Assembly: GCA_947247005.1 (NCBI GenBank)
Contig: OX365954.1
Location: 5,286,001-5,350,000 of the forward strand
DNA: 64,000 bases
DNA from: Spisula solida
Lineage: Eukaryota > Mollusca > Bivalvia > Venerida > Mactridae
Direction: 5' to 3'
The position numbers were made by a program, and so were the translations under genes. The notes beneath the pieces are model-generated. The model searched no databases. It was not told the DNA's origin and saw nothing but the letters and a program-made list of their open reading frames with translations. Below, piece by piece: positions 13,501-28,000 of the stretch. Position 1 is the stretch's first letter. Every line of letters starts with the position of its first letter.

Positions 13501-16021
13501 CTTAACTATACTTAAGGTGAGTGGGGCCAGGCGCCCTCGGTGGGGGATTTCGCCTCAATTTGAAGAAAAATGGGAAGTTTGTCTTTTAGTATCCATACAA
13601 TCAGTGAATTAAGTAGTATGTACAGCTGTTGTCAGTTACAGTTCTAATTTATATGAATTATTCCAAAAATTGGAAGGGAATTTTTCTGAAAATAGGTGAA
13701 AATCCAGATTAATTAGAAGGAGAATGCGACCACAAAAAAGCCCTGGTTGCTGTATATAAACCATCTACATCATTAGTGGTTAAGTTAGTGAAAATAATGA
13801 CAAATTTCGCTTGCTTATTATTCCTCACGCTAATATTTTAGACTAAAATATCTAGGGGTGGGCCGATAAATCAAAATATTGATGCATTGCGAACCTGAGT
13901 GTCCCGATGGTATGGATTGATAGTAAAAGTCTCGATCCAATAACTATCGCTGATCAACTATCGATAGTTAAGATAGTTTCCTTTTATAAATAAAGTTTAT
14001 TATTATTAATTTAAAACAACTTCCGTTCTCGTTAAAAAAACTAATTTTAAATAATCCCTCGCATCAAAACTGCCACAAAGGACCAACAATGCAGTATTTA
14101 GTTAAATTTTATTAATGTTTTTCTGTCCAAATTATTTTAAATCATTTCCACAAATAGTAGATTAGTATGTTGTACAACAAAGTGATATCTTACACAGTGC
14201 ATATTTGCATTTACAAGTTAATCTATGGTTTTCAAATATTGGCAATAACTATTGCAATAGTATTGCAATAGTTACCAGCAATACAATAGTATCGCAATAG
14301 TACTTTCAGCAATAGCAATAGTATTGCGAAATATCTGATATATTTCAGTTATGCGAGCAGTTACCTGGCTGTGGTTTGTCTGGTAATGGATTCTTCAGTG
14401 TCGAAGGTTGTCTCAAAGATCAACATGAACTCTCAACCACTCTCACGTTATTTGGAGGTTTGGTTCATGGTAGAGTTAACTCCCTTGAGGTGAAACTGAG
14501 TATACCAGAACTACCTGAGACCACAGATCAAAGGTTGGTAATGATCAATCAGGGGTATCACTAGACACTGAATTACAAGCCTAATTTTGATAATCCCCCC
14601 CCACTGAATGGGGGAGGCTGCCCTTGTCAGTCCAATTGTTATGCCCCCATCTGACCAAGTCAGTCCAATTGTTATGTCCCCATTAAATGGACAAGGCTGC
14701 CCTTGTCAGTCCATTCATTTATCCATCTAAAAAATGTTGGGTCGTCATTAACTTGAAAGTAAAAGTCTACAGTCTTCAAACTTCAAATGTTAGTCAGCAT
14801 GTGAGTTGTAGAGCTCATATACACGGTCAAATGGCGAGTGGGGGCATTAAAATTACCATTATAAAGCCAAAATATCTATAATTTTCCATATTCAACTATG
14901 AATGATTTTCAGAGAATATTATTATACATGCATTTAATATGTGTAATGCCTAAAACAGATGAAGGTGTAATGTGTAATCATTGAAGATAACATATTGTTA
15001 GATATATTTACGTTGTTGTTTTTGTTGAATTGTTTCTCTCTATTTAGTATATAAAATATGCTGTATGATTAATATTGATGTCTTTATTTTCTGTGGATAA
15101 CATAATTGGCAAACTAATTTTCATTAGGGTCCACAACATTGCTTATCACTGAAAAGTGAAACAATTGCCACTAGAAAGTGTGATCAGCAGTATATCTACT
15201 GGTGCATTGTTCTGTTGTTATATTCTTATGTTTTTATGCCCCCCTATCGATAGATGGGGAGGCATATAGTGATTCACCTGTCCGTCCGTTCGTCCGTCCG
15301 TTCGTCCGTCCGTCCTGGTTAACCCAAATTGACCGTTTCTTCTAGCATTAATATGGCTTGCTACAAAGCTTTCATACTTGCATGGATGTTGTGTATGAAC
15401 ACTCTCCACACGCCTGTACCACCTAACCCCATTTTGACCTTCACCTTGACCTAATTTTGGACTTAGGCTTATTGATGGACAAGGCTTCCACAGGGGGCAT
15501 AAGCGTTTAGTGAACGCAGTCTTGTTTTTATTTGTAGTCTTATTGATGTTAGAATTCCAAAGTCTGTGTCCTGTGATGTCATTGTAAGTATATTTCTAAG
15601 TATTACACATATTATCATTCATAACTGTGATACTGTGGTTTTACAAAGTTTCATTTTAACGGCAATAAAAATTTTAATTTGATGAAAATTTAGATTAAAT
15701 TTTATTTCAAAAAAGTTTTGCACATGTATATTATTTTACATATTTTGTATGTATTATTCTTAGATATGATTGTCTTGACATTGTTTAATATGCTTATCCC
15801 TAGGGTGGGTTCCTAATAACTGCTTAAATCAACTAAACATTGCAGGACCTCATTGATGAAGGGTTTAAATCACAAGAAGAAAGTTTGACGAGTTCTACAC
15901 ATGAAGATCTAGGAAACATATCGTCAGATTCTGTCTATCATTCTGATTATGATACAAGTATATATGACACGTGTCTTACAGAGAAAATATCACAATATTA
16001 TACCTGGGAATCTTTGGGATT
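1564..16021 (+). CDS. TUBGCP6: TUBGCP6 exons 1-6 in window: N-terminal region before GRIP1
   Basis: Encodes window residues 1-229. Exon 1 reads GYEPLLPDGPLCYGDTQMIQ and continues to HYPR; exon 2 adds STLFGGQSLEMISP. Exon 4 carries TLTLFGGLVHGRVN, matching the VSLFGALVHSR segment of human GCP6, and exon 6 carries DEGFKSQEE and YTWESLGL, matching the human DEGFQS and CWERVGC segments. Exon 3 (13168-13305) is the least certain. Its acceptor lies in a run of three AGs and was chosen because the other choice in that frame hits a stop, and its donor is GTCGGT. It is the only piece that keeps exons 2 and 4 in frame. Confidence 0.85.
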
Positions 16022-19000
16022 GTAAGTATTATAACTAACAAATATTCGGCCGCAATCTCCCGAAGTATAAATCTAAGCTCTAATTGAGATGTTACTCAAT
16101 CAATGTCTGAATTTTAGACAAATCTGAAATTGGAGCTCTTAAAATTTTACTGTAAGAAACTCCGAACAATGTTTCTGTTAGTTTTATGATACCGGTCTCG
16201 CATGGAAATCAACTCTTTTAAGATATATGTCATTATCTGAGCTGAGGTTTTGCTCAGGTTTAGATGCTTTGGAACAACAGGGCCAAGACTACTTTTTAGC
16301 ATTATGAATTGTTCTTTAGTCATGTGACCTTTACCATTTCTGACTATTGGGCTGCCATGGGGGCATATGGGTTTTATGAACATCTCTTGTTGTATCAGTG
16401 TTTTATGTCATTAATTTGAAATATTAATTTAAGTTTTGTGTACTTTATCTTATCAAAATTAATTAGAAATATTAATTTAAGTTTTGTGAACTTTATCTAT
16501 CAAATATTACTTGTTTCAGGGGCCCGGGTCATAAAACAAAGCCACACCTCACAGAAGCTGGGCCAGAAGTATTCGATCATTTCAATAAAATGTTGTTACA
16601 CAATTTGAGCACAGCATTCCCAACAATACATGTGAGCCCGAGACATGAAATCTCTCTACAGAAACTGATTAGTGAAATACTGAACGTGATGCGGGCCATA
16701 CCATCTATAAACTTCATGCTGGATTTGGTAATCTCTTCTTTACTCTTCATTTGACAAATGTTCTTCCTTTTGATAGTTCTGGAACAGTTGCTAGATTTCT
16801 TCTTCTGGTTGATATTAAATGTAATGCATAATGAAAAGAAAACCTTACACTGGTTTCGAAGATTATCATATTTTTCTTGAATTTGATTTCCATGGTTACC
16901 ATAATCAAATTGCTTTATTGTTGTTCGACTGAAACAGTCACAGTGCATGGCCATTTGTTCTTTACTGTGCACAGTATTTAGCACCTATACACGCAAGACT
17001 ACCTCTATGCGGAAAACACTGAAAAGCGTTTCTGAAATATCCTGTGCCCTGGCCAGGATTGGAACCAGGGATCTCTGGATTGGTGGTTGAGAGCGTTTAC
17101 CACTTGGTCAACGTTCCACCATTATTGCTATTGAATTGTGATTCCATGGACTGTTTGGTGATTCAAGTTTGATTGTGTTTGTATTCAGACTGACCAATGT
17201 TTCACAATGAGAGAAGGTCTGTATGTATCAGGGATATCTGCTGAATGTCTACAAAACTTCCTGGAAGATTTTCTTACCTGTGGCATGTACTTCTACCGAC
17301 TGGGACTGTTTGCTGTCACCCCTGTCATCAACTCATTCTACTGTGCAGGAGTGACCTTTCAAGCATTTACTGGTAACCTTGTTTTATAACATATGTTCTG
17401 TCTCATTATGTCTCTCACATATAGTTAGGAAGGCATAGTTGGCATACTTATACTCGTGTCAATGAAAAGTTACCACCCTATTGACTCTCACATTTTAAAA
17501 TTCACATTACACTGTGTTAAAAGACAAACACGACAGTCACTATGTTTTGACCTTACTGTGTAGTCGCAGCTATCCTATTGAACAATATTCATATGCACAC
17601 ACTATAAAATACAGAGGTATATATAAGTGGTAACTTTTCAGTGACACCCAGTACATTTTGTGCTAGATATCTGTCTGGTTGTCTGTCTGGATGGAAGTCA
17701 CCATATTTGTCCATGTTACCTTCTCCTTAACAACTGATCGGTTTTCAATGAAACTTCAAATGAATAGTTAGTACCAAGCCTAGTTGTGTAGATTTCTAGA
17801 AATTTTATGTTAGATGAACATTGCCAGAGTTATGGCCCTTTGTGGGAAACATATATTTTTGTGTAAATACTCTTCCTAGTCTATTGCACTAAGTAAGCAA
17901 CAGCATTTTTATAATGTCTTGTCTGGAGTATGCAGGAGCAGCAAGCAAAATTCATTTCAATAATCTTACACTGAATTTCTCCGTTTCATAACATAAATAT
18001 TTATATTTTGTAGAAAAACTTCAATGTTGCCGGAAGAGCAAGTTAATACTTGTGGATAATTAATTGATTAAAGGAAACTGATAATGACTAAAAAATTGTT
18101 GAAAATGACGTTAAACACGATAAAAAAATTTAATAAAGGTCTTTTGCTGGTTGGCCTTAGCTATTGATGATGTATGTTATATCAACAGGTGCTATACAGT
18201 CAGTGTTACATTACTACCATAGTATCATACTTTCCATCAGTGAATGTAAGACATTGATACAGCTGAGAAGAAAATGTCACAAACTGATGCAGGAAATAAG
18301 GTATGTACTGTATTCTTACCTTCTGTGCTTCTAAATATCAAAAATAAAATAAAACCACCAAACACGAATTACATTTAAAGTGTGTTTATTAATTTACAAC
18401 GTTTCGCTCAGAAGGCTTCTTCAGGTAATGGTATTTGTTGTTCTCAATACAAACTCTTTTACATAATCTAATATTTTTGTTTTGGTAGACAAGTCGAATG
18501 TGAAATCAAAGACAACTTATTCTGCCCTTAATTTTACTTGTCTTGGTCGCTGGAATTAATCACTCAGTTGAACCACAAACATCTTGCTGATTGTGCCAGT
18601 TGTTCTTACAGAGCACTTTAGGGCCAATGGTCATCATCTCATTGTTGTACTGAAGTGTCATTAATGAAATACCATCATTGTATGAATACTGTAAAATCAC
18701 ATATTTTTGTGGGTATTAGATTTTGTGGAGTTTGATAAGGATGTTTATTTAATGCTAACTGATGAGATATGGAGTTCTATCAGTGAAATAAAACCTATAT
18801 CAGTCACTGGTTATCACCTACAATGTGACTGATATAAGCTCCGCCCCCTCACAGGGACTACTTTAATTTACCAAAATCGCAACACTAAAATGTCTGTAAC
18901 TTTTTTTATTACTGAACAGAAACATGTCATGTGGGGGGTTTTATTCTAAGTTAGACCATTTCCTACAAGTTGGTGTATGATTTAATGCAAAATTCTCAAA

Positions 19001-22000
19001 AAAGTCATTTTCACCTATTCACCATAATCCAAGATGGCGGATTTTGAAGTGAAAAATATAATGGAATAACATATTCTCACGTAGCCTAACCACAGTGGTA
19101 ATTTGGCATAAATAGTACCAGTTTTGACACCATAAAAGCATTAAATAAATAGAATATTTGTTTGTTTTGATTGAATATGGTTAATATCTCATCTTGTAGT
19201 GATAAATTTTTAATATTTTCACTCGCGCTACGTGCTCTTGAAAATATTGAATTTTATCACTACACGATGAGATATAAACCATATTCAATCAAAACAAACA
19301 AATATCCTCTATATATTCGTGGGGTCTTAAATTTGTGGATTACAGACCATGGAAGGGTAATTCCATGTACTGTAATCAGAAGTTTGATTTATCATGGGGA
19401 TTATATTTCGTGGTCAAGTTAAACTACAAAAACAACAGAAATTCAACTTCCTCGAAAAATATACTGGGTAAATTGACTATGTTTATATGAGATTACTGGT
19501 ATATTAAAAACATAAAATGATATCTATATTAAATGTATGTTATAGGTATCTTGCCTGTCTTTGTCATTGTGATAATCCTGTGACTGAAGAAACAAAGGAA
19601 AACTTTCCAACTGTAAGTATATTGTGTACATGTTATCTATAAACCTGCATACTAGGTTCATGTGTATATAGCTGTCATTCAGTTGGTCAGTTGGCTCGTC
19701 AACAAAATTTGGTGGATGTTAGGAACATTGAATGCATACATTATTCTTTGAGCCATTGTAAATTTCCATTGTGATGCATTGAAACAGGAATTCTAAGAAT
19801 GCTATTTATGAAATAGCCAATACAAAAATCGATAGTTAATGTTCTAAACAATAATAAAGGTGAAGGCCACATTATATAATGACTACTGGTTAAATACTCA
19901 CAATGTAAATATTCTGGGAGATGGCTTCAATGATGTTAAAATAACTTCAATCCCTTTGTGTATATTAAATGCAATAAAATATTATTAAACTAAACTCAGA
20001 ATGTTTTAGTTTGATATATAAAAATGGGGTTCAGATAATGGTTTGATCACAAAAAGCTATTTTCATTGTATAAACCTATTCTCTTGCTTACAATTAACTG
20101 AACAAGCATAAATTTAGATATTAACATCAAGGAATCTACAAGAACACTGCATTATAGGGGTGGAGAATATAACACTTTGTCCTGTACATTGAGTGTGATA
20201 TTGTTTATTGGAGTGACCAGTCTACTGGGATGTCATAAAAAGTTTGTTACCCCGGTATGTTATGGCAGTTGTTGGCTGAATGCGTATGTTTCTATAAATG
20301 GAAATTTTCAGGCGAAGTTGAAAATCTTTTAGTCAGGTTTTTAATATACCGATAAGGGTAAACAGGTTTTGGATTTGTATTCTGGATACTCTTGATTGAA
20401 TCGTGGTGGTTGGGAAGCATGGTATATATCCATGTAAATATAATTGTTATGTATTTTATTTCAGGGTGTACCCTTACTGAGTTATCTATATAATGAGACA
20501 GTGAGTGCATCGTTCAGTGATCATTATCCACTCATGTTGTCCTTGCTGAAACATACATCTACACCATATTTACAGTAAGTAGAGTCTCTATAAGACATTG
20601 AAGTGTAAATGTAGCTACATACTCAAGCAGGTTAAGGTTGTCATAAATTTATTAAAGACTGACGTTTCAGCTTTTACCAAGCCTTCATCAGGGTGATGTT
20701 GTCACTGTAGAAACATATTTTGCCAATAAACTTTGAAACTAGTTAAAAATGACAAATTAATTCAATTTTAGCAAATACTACAGTCTGCAAAATTAGCACT
20801 TGTCTGGTTGTCCGGGACAAATAATTGTTGATTCAGGCAAGTAACTTCTGCAGTAATTATGCATAGAGTATGTAGGAAAACTATACAGTTTTTCTTATTT
20901 TGGCTAGTAGTTTAAAATGTTAAATTCACAGAATGACACTAATCAGTACTGTCAACCCTCTGTAAAAATAACTTCAATTATAAGACTACCGGAAAATTAG
21001 GAACAATTTTCAGGTTCATTTTAGTGCTAGCTCTTTAAAAAGCTACAATAGTAAGACCAACTCAATAGGAAGATCAGTTTTGTCCTGTAAGTGGGATATG
21101 CTGTAGCAGGTAGCAACGTCGTCCCTGCTGTTGTCTACCTTTATCATTGATGGCTTTTACATTTGTCATATTTTGTGACTGTTTGTGCTCATATTTAGGT
21201 TTATCTATAATGATAAGTACTATGTTATTTACATATGATATAGAGGATATTTGTTGATTTTGTTGTAAGATTTAATTTTATATCACCGAGTGATCACAGA
21301 AATCGATATTTTTATGAGTGGCGTACCACTGGTATGTTGCCTATTTGGTGTCATCATCTGTTGTTTTGTAGATATGTACAAGATTGGGTATATCATGGAA
21401 TATTCAAGGATATATACGGAGAGTTTATGATACAAGTCAATGATGATTATCTCCAGTTTAAAGGTAGGTAATTATTAAAATTAGTATGTCTCCTGCATAC
21501 ATGTATAGTGGGGGGAAACATATTGGTTTTGTGCTAGATGTCTGTCTGGATGGATGTCACAATGTTTGCTCTTGTTCCCCTTAATCATTTGTCCGAATTC
21601 AATGAAACTTCACCTGAATGCTTGGTACCAAGCCTACTTGTGCTTATTAAAAGGGATTGTAGTCTGAATGAGAGACATTCATTTTTTGTGTCAAAAACCT
21701 GTCAAGTGAATGATTGTACATTTTTCTGTAGTGAATGATTGTACATTTGTGTGTCAAAAACCTGTCAAGTGAATGATTGTACATTTTTCTGTAGTGAATG
21801 ATTGTACATTTTTGTGTCAAAAACCTGTCAAGTAAATGATTGTACATTTTTCTGTCAAAAACCTGTCAAGTGAATGATTGTACATTTTTGTGTCAAAAAC
21901 CTGTCAAGTAAATGATTGTACATTTTTCTGTCAAAAACCTGTCAAGTGAATGATTGTACATTTTTGTGTCAAAAGCGAGTCAAGTCTATGATTGTATCTC

Positions 22001-25000
22001 TTTCAGACAAGCACTATTGGATGCAGGGTTATACTCTGGCGTCTAAAAAGGTAGAGGACAGTGTACCTACCTTCCTTAAGGAACTTGCAAATGATATTTT
22101 CTTATGTGGAAAATCTATAAATCTACTGAGAGCATGCAAGCGAGATGTGAGTTTATATGGTGATTTATTTTTACCCTCTCCCCTTTTAAAGAAGTTATAC
22201 CAGTAATTATATCTTGAAAAAGATGTAATGATTTCTTGCACTTAATATTTCTATGTTAATAAAAGTTAAGTTACCAGTTTTCGAAGGCCACTTTGGGCAG
22301 TTCAGCCCATAAGCCACCCTTTGACATTTTAACTTCCCCTGGTCATTGGGCTACCTAAGGGAACCTGGGTTCGAGTCTCCCTGTGAGGACTATTTCTCCT
22401 AGTGGGTGTACAGCCAACATCGAGATTCAGCGCCCAGGAATATCGAACATGTACATGCACCCCCTTACAGGTACCGATTCACCCCTTGGTTGAGTGGAAC
22501 ATTGTGGATTATTCTTGCTCAGAGAAATTAAGCAGTTGCGCAGACGGGAATTGAACCTGGGACCTTTTAATCCCGAAACGTGTGCCCTACCTCTAGGTCT
22601 CTGCTCCCCAGACTTGACACTGGTCTTTTATTATGTTTGCATTCGACTGAGACAGTTATAGTGTGTAGACATTCAGTTTTATCCCTGCCAAATTGGCCAA
22701 TGACCTTCTGCTTGGAGGGATTAACATTTATATATTTTTCATGATTTTACATACACTGTATAGCATATTTTACAATACTTAATAATGTTTTAAATATGTA
22801 TGTATTGAATGTTTCATAGCTTATGTATTTCAGCATTTCTTGTGTGATGTTGATGAAAATGAGATTCCCAATATCATTCTAACGTTCTCCAAAACAGAGT
22901 TATCTGCCCTGTCTAATCAGTGTATTGTGTATGCAAACAAAATGAGACAAATATCTCGACAGTTGACCATCACATTGTAAGTTGATGCACTTCAGTAATA
23001 GAACCTTGGTGTATTTGAATTAAGCTATTTAAGGCTTTTCTAATATAGTAGAGGCCATTATAATTTCTGTAGCACGCAGAAAATACAAAGTCACATAGAA
23101 GCAAGGGCAGTGTCTGGCCACCCACGCCTGAGTCAGTCATAGATCGAACCATCCATAATTTCATATCCCCAAATAATGGATATTTTAAGGAAGCCTATAT
23201 ACTCGCCCAGCAATGAATGACACTGTTAGCAATGAATGACACTGTTAGCAATGAATGACACTGTTAGCAATGAATGACACTGTGGACGTCACTTTGAATT
23301 TGGTGCATATTAAACTATGTAGGGAGGTAAATATGAATGTATGACTACACTGAAGTCAAGTACGGGTAGACTTTACTGCCACCACTCAGCATATTCACAA
23401 GGAAAATAATCTATACATTTTCACCTATAAATGGTAACAACATCTCAAAAAGTTACTCCTGCATTCCATTGACTTACCATTTCACTTTTCATGAACACTT
23501 CAACTTTATATAAGTTGCAGAACATTAACTGTAAGCCATTAAAACTGATTAAGTCAAACCCAATGACAAATTAAAGCTGACAGGGTTAACAAATTGTGTG
23601 ATTGTTCAGGAACTATTTGGAAAGTTATATTGGTGAAACTTCCAAATATTGACTGAAACTATGAGATTCTGTGTAAGTCTTGTCACTAACTTAATATCTG
23701 ATATTAAGTTGTATGGTATGCATTTTTAAGAACATTTAATGCTGGTGTTTAATTTGAGAGGTTTTGGCCTTTGAAATTTCCAAAAAGTCACATTTTGACC
23801 TCAAGATTTTGGTTTGAAGGGTCATTTTCTCTTAAAATCATGACTATTTTGCCTATAAAATGATTAAAATTTAGTCTAAAGTATCAAAATGACCCTTCAG
23901 ATTCAGAAGCTAGTGTAACCCCTGCCTCTTAAAATAAAGTTATTATTATGGTAATTATAATGTAACATAACAATGATGTATTATATTTGTTGACACTATA
24001 GACAAGAACAGAGAGACAGAGCTGAACGTGCTAAACACGATGTAATGGTACAAGCTATACAGACACAAACAGCAGAATTGAAACGGATAGAAGGTATTAT
24101 AGCCTGAATTTTACACGGATGTGAATTGTTCTTGTTTTTGCTGGAACTCAAATCTTTGAAACAAGAGTGGTTGAAATAGGTCTGAATCATTTGACACTGA
24201 TGTTTTTGTAAAGGGAGCACATTCAGCTACCAGATTGTTAGTACACTTCTGTTACTTTCATTAATTTTGCTCTTTCACTGAATTTTAGGAAGGGGGTAGT
24301 CTGTCTATACAGACCCTATGTTTAATTAAAGTAGACAACTCTTCAGTCTACTCTTTTTTCCTGAAATTAATTCCCTTTGTACCCTCAAACTTAGATAATC
24401 AAGCCCAATATAAAATCTAGCTAAAATTGAAAATTAAATTATGATAATTGATTGAAATTTTTTTTTATCTAGTCAGGTAGCCCGACTAGGAAGGGGGCTG
24501 AATCTGATGAGTTGTTTTAATCATTACTATTTTTGCTTTTAAATTATTATATTACAAAATTGACACTAATTCAGAATCCTGCAGGGTCAAGATGTGGCTT
24601 TTGAGACGTTCCGAGGGTTGAAGGGTCAGTTGTTACTTTCATTATTGACTTACAATGCTGTTTTTACATTAAGGCAGTCTGCATCAAATTTTGTTCTACT
24701 TTTTCAGAGAAGATTTTGGCACAGAAGAAAGCTGCTGCAGCGAAGAAAAGGAAGGAGTTATTGTTCCTGAAATCTCAAATGGAAAATGATCTGAAGGTAA
24801 GAACATATGTTATCAATTCATCTTTTTTTAACCCACATCTATGATGAGGGGATATGGTTTTACACATGTAGATTGGTCAGTCTGTCAGTAGACCAAATGG
24901 TTTCCATTGAATTACTCAAGAACGCTTGACCATATGATCCTCTAGCCTTACATGGAGGTTGGTTATCAACTGTAGATGCCCTATTGATTTTGAGGTCAGT

Positions 25001-28000
25001 AGGTAAGAGGTCAAGGTCGCTTTAACATGAATATATTGACCAAATGGTTTCCAATCATTAATTCAAGATCAGGATCTTCTTTTTAGTCCCCTACCGGTTT
25101 TTGACTATAGGGGACTATAAGTTTGCCCTCAGTCTGTCCTCAGTCAGTCCATCAGTCGGTCGGTCGGTCATGTCGTCCGTCCGTCAGTCAGTCATGTCAT
25201 CGGTCAGTCAGTCTGTCTGTCCGTCAAAAAATCTTGATCCTGACATAACTCAAACAGTTTCCAAGTTAGGTTTATGAAACTTGGTATGTGGCTAGGGGGC
25301 AATAAGGGGATTATGCACGACTAAAAATATTTTGATTCTGACAAGTATTGTGGTTGCTATGGCGACAGAAAGAGTGAAAATATTCCAAAATCTGGATCCT
25401 GCCATAACTCAAACAGTTTCCAAGCTAGGTTTTTGAAACTTGATATGTGGATAAGGGTAATTAGGGGATTATGCACGTCTACATATATTTTGATTCTGAC
25501 AAAAATTGTGGTTGCTATGGCAACAGAAACATTGAAAATGGCTTCAAACTGGTAGGGGACTTCTGTATTGCTTGCAATTCTTAATTACTTGTTTATTGTC
25601 TGTTGGTTGCCATATCATTTCTCACTATTGGGCTGCTTTGGGGACATAGCAAAAATGAAATCATAGATATCACATGACACATTGGAAAGATATCTCTGAC
25701 TTATGTTTTGTGAAATATTGTAGCGTCGTGCACAAGTGAAGGAAACAGCTGCACAAGAAGACAAGGATTATATGGACAGTGTAACAAACCGGGAGAATGT
25801 GATGAATGAGGAAGAGTTTGAGCTGGAGAGACAGACAAGGTAAGGCTGAAAACAAAAATATGTCTGGTTCAAGTTAAAATTTTGGTCAGTGGGTCTGAAT
25901 ATTTTTTAGTTTTTAGCTCATCTGATTTTTTTTAAAAAAAAGATGAGTTATTGTCATCACTTGATAACGCCGGATTCATCTGATTTTTTGAGAAAAAAAG
26001 ATGAGTTATTGCAATCACTTGATCCGCGATGGCGTCGGCATTGCATGGTTACGTTTTGTGTTTAGCTATTGCTGTGAAACTTGCAATACTTGTTCACCAT
26101 TAATACCTGAGTCTGTAAAGCCAGACCCATTAGTCTGATCTGCATTTTGCATGAGTTATTTCCCCTTTTGGACTTAAGTTTGGTGTTTAGGTCTACTTTT
26201 CTCATACACCATGTTGGATTTTGCTTCAAAAACTTGCTTTACTTGTTCAACATCGATACCTGACCATGTCAAACAAGACTGATAACTCTGATCTGCATTT
26301 TAGTGTTTAGTGTTGTTTTGATATACACTTTTAAAGGGTCATGGCTTCAAACCGGAAGGGAACGTCTGTATTGCTTGAAATTCTTAATTACATGTTTTGT
26401 ATGTATTCAGGGAGGAGATGATAGCATACTACAGTCAGTTAAGTGAAGAAGCTGCTCGGAGAGAACAGAAAGCATTGTGGAGAATACGTCGAGCCAAACT
26501 GGACATTGCACGGACAGAGTTCCTACTGAGAGAGGAGAGATTGATTGCAGCCAATATGGAGAAATATAAAGCAGATAGTGTAAGTACTGATAAGTTTCGC
26601 TATTGAAACCACTTTAACTATTTTGAAATTACACAGATATATAGTTTTATTAATATGTTGATTAAATGTAGAACAAAAGTAGTCCACTTTTAACTGATTT
26701 GCCATTAAGACCACTTCTGTCTAGTCTTGATTGGGGGACTTTAGTAGATGAATTAATATTACATTTGAATGCAACCTAATTTCCATGAGACATAAAATTC
26801 ACAAACTACCATCTAATTCACTAGGGTAAAAATCTGTATGTAAACGATTAAGTTTGTGTATTAAATTTTGATAAAATACCAAAGGAATTTCTCTGCTTTA
26901 CCTTACGTATAATGCCTGAAAAAGATAATATTTAGTCAGACAGGGAAGGCAGCACTCTGAAGTTACATTAAGAAACTGTGAAAGAATATTTATGACTATG
27001 TTTATAATTACAAATATGCATAATTTCTGTTACTTTGGGGTCTGGTCACTGATGGTTTTCAAGAATTCATTGACATTAGTCGATAATTTTTTAATAAATA
27101 TATATTTCCAGTCAAGCTTTCCAGTAAGTGAACCAATTATAGTGAAACCAGCAAGCCCAGGATTACCACGGTGGGCTGCTAGGGGTCTTGAGGGTCCCAC
27201 TGTTGAGGTTTCCGGCGATGAGGAGGAGTCAGACATGGCCCCTAGACTTGAAGACGGAGAAAAGAATTTACCTAAATGGGCTCTGAAAGGCCTGGAAAAG
27301 TAAGTAGTTTAGCTCTCTTGAGTAAAGAAATAGTTATATTTATAGGGAGGGGTAAAAACTTTATTTAGTTGATTGTTGTATTAAGGTCAGTGAAAATGTA
27401 ACATATGAGATGAAGACTAACAAGTTTTAAGAAGTTCCAAGGATACACTAGCAGGCATATTACATTTTTGTGTCGCCTGAAAAGGCGACATATAGGTGTT
27501 ACTTTGGCGGCGGCGGTGGCGGCGGCGGCGGCGTCACAAATTGCTTGTCCGGAGCATAATTTTGTCACCTTAAGTTCAAATGACTCAAGAATTGGTATGC
27601 ATGTTTCCTGCAATAAGCCGGAGTGCAGTGCGCAAGAACCATAACTCTACCTGTCATAGTTTTTGAATTATTTCCCTTTGATTGATTTTATTAGAGCATT
27701 TCTTGTCCGGAGCATAACTTTGTCACCTTAAGTTAAAATGACTCTAGATTTGGTATGCATGTTTCTTGCAATAAGCCGAAGTGCAGTGCACAAGAACCAT
27801 AACTCTACCTGTCATAGTTTTTGAATTATTTCCCTTTGATTGATTTTATTAGAGCATTTCTTGTCCGGAGCATAACTTTGTTTCCTTACGTTCAAATGAC
27901 TCAAGAATTGATAGGCATGTTTCTTGCAATAAGCCGGAGTGCAGTGTGCAAGAACCATAACTCTACCTGTCATAGTTTTTGAATTATTTCCCTTTGATTG

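Noticed and set aside
16577..16984. 135-codon open frame on the minus strand
   Set aside because: It is antisense to TUBGCP6 exon 7 and its intron; no family resemblance.
17046..17118. Functional tRNA gene (also 55013-55084, 62383-62443, 63877-63940)
   Set aside because: Pol III boxes are visible but no closed acceptor stem or sensible anticodon arm was found.
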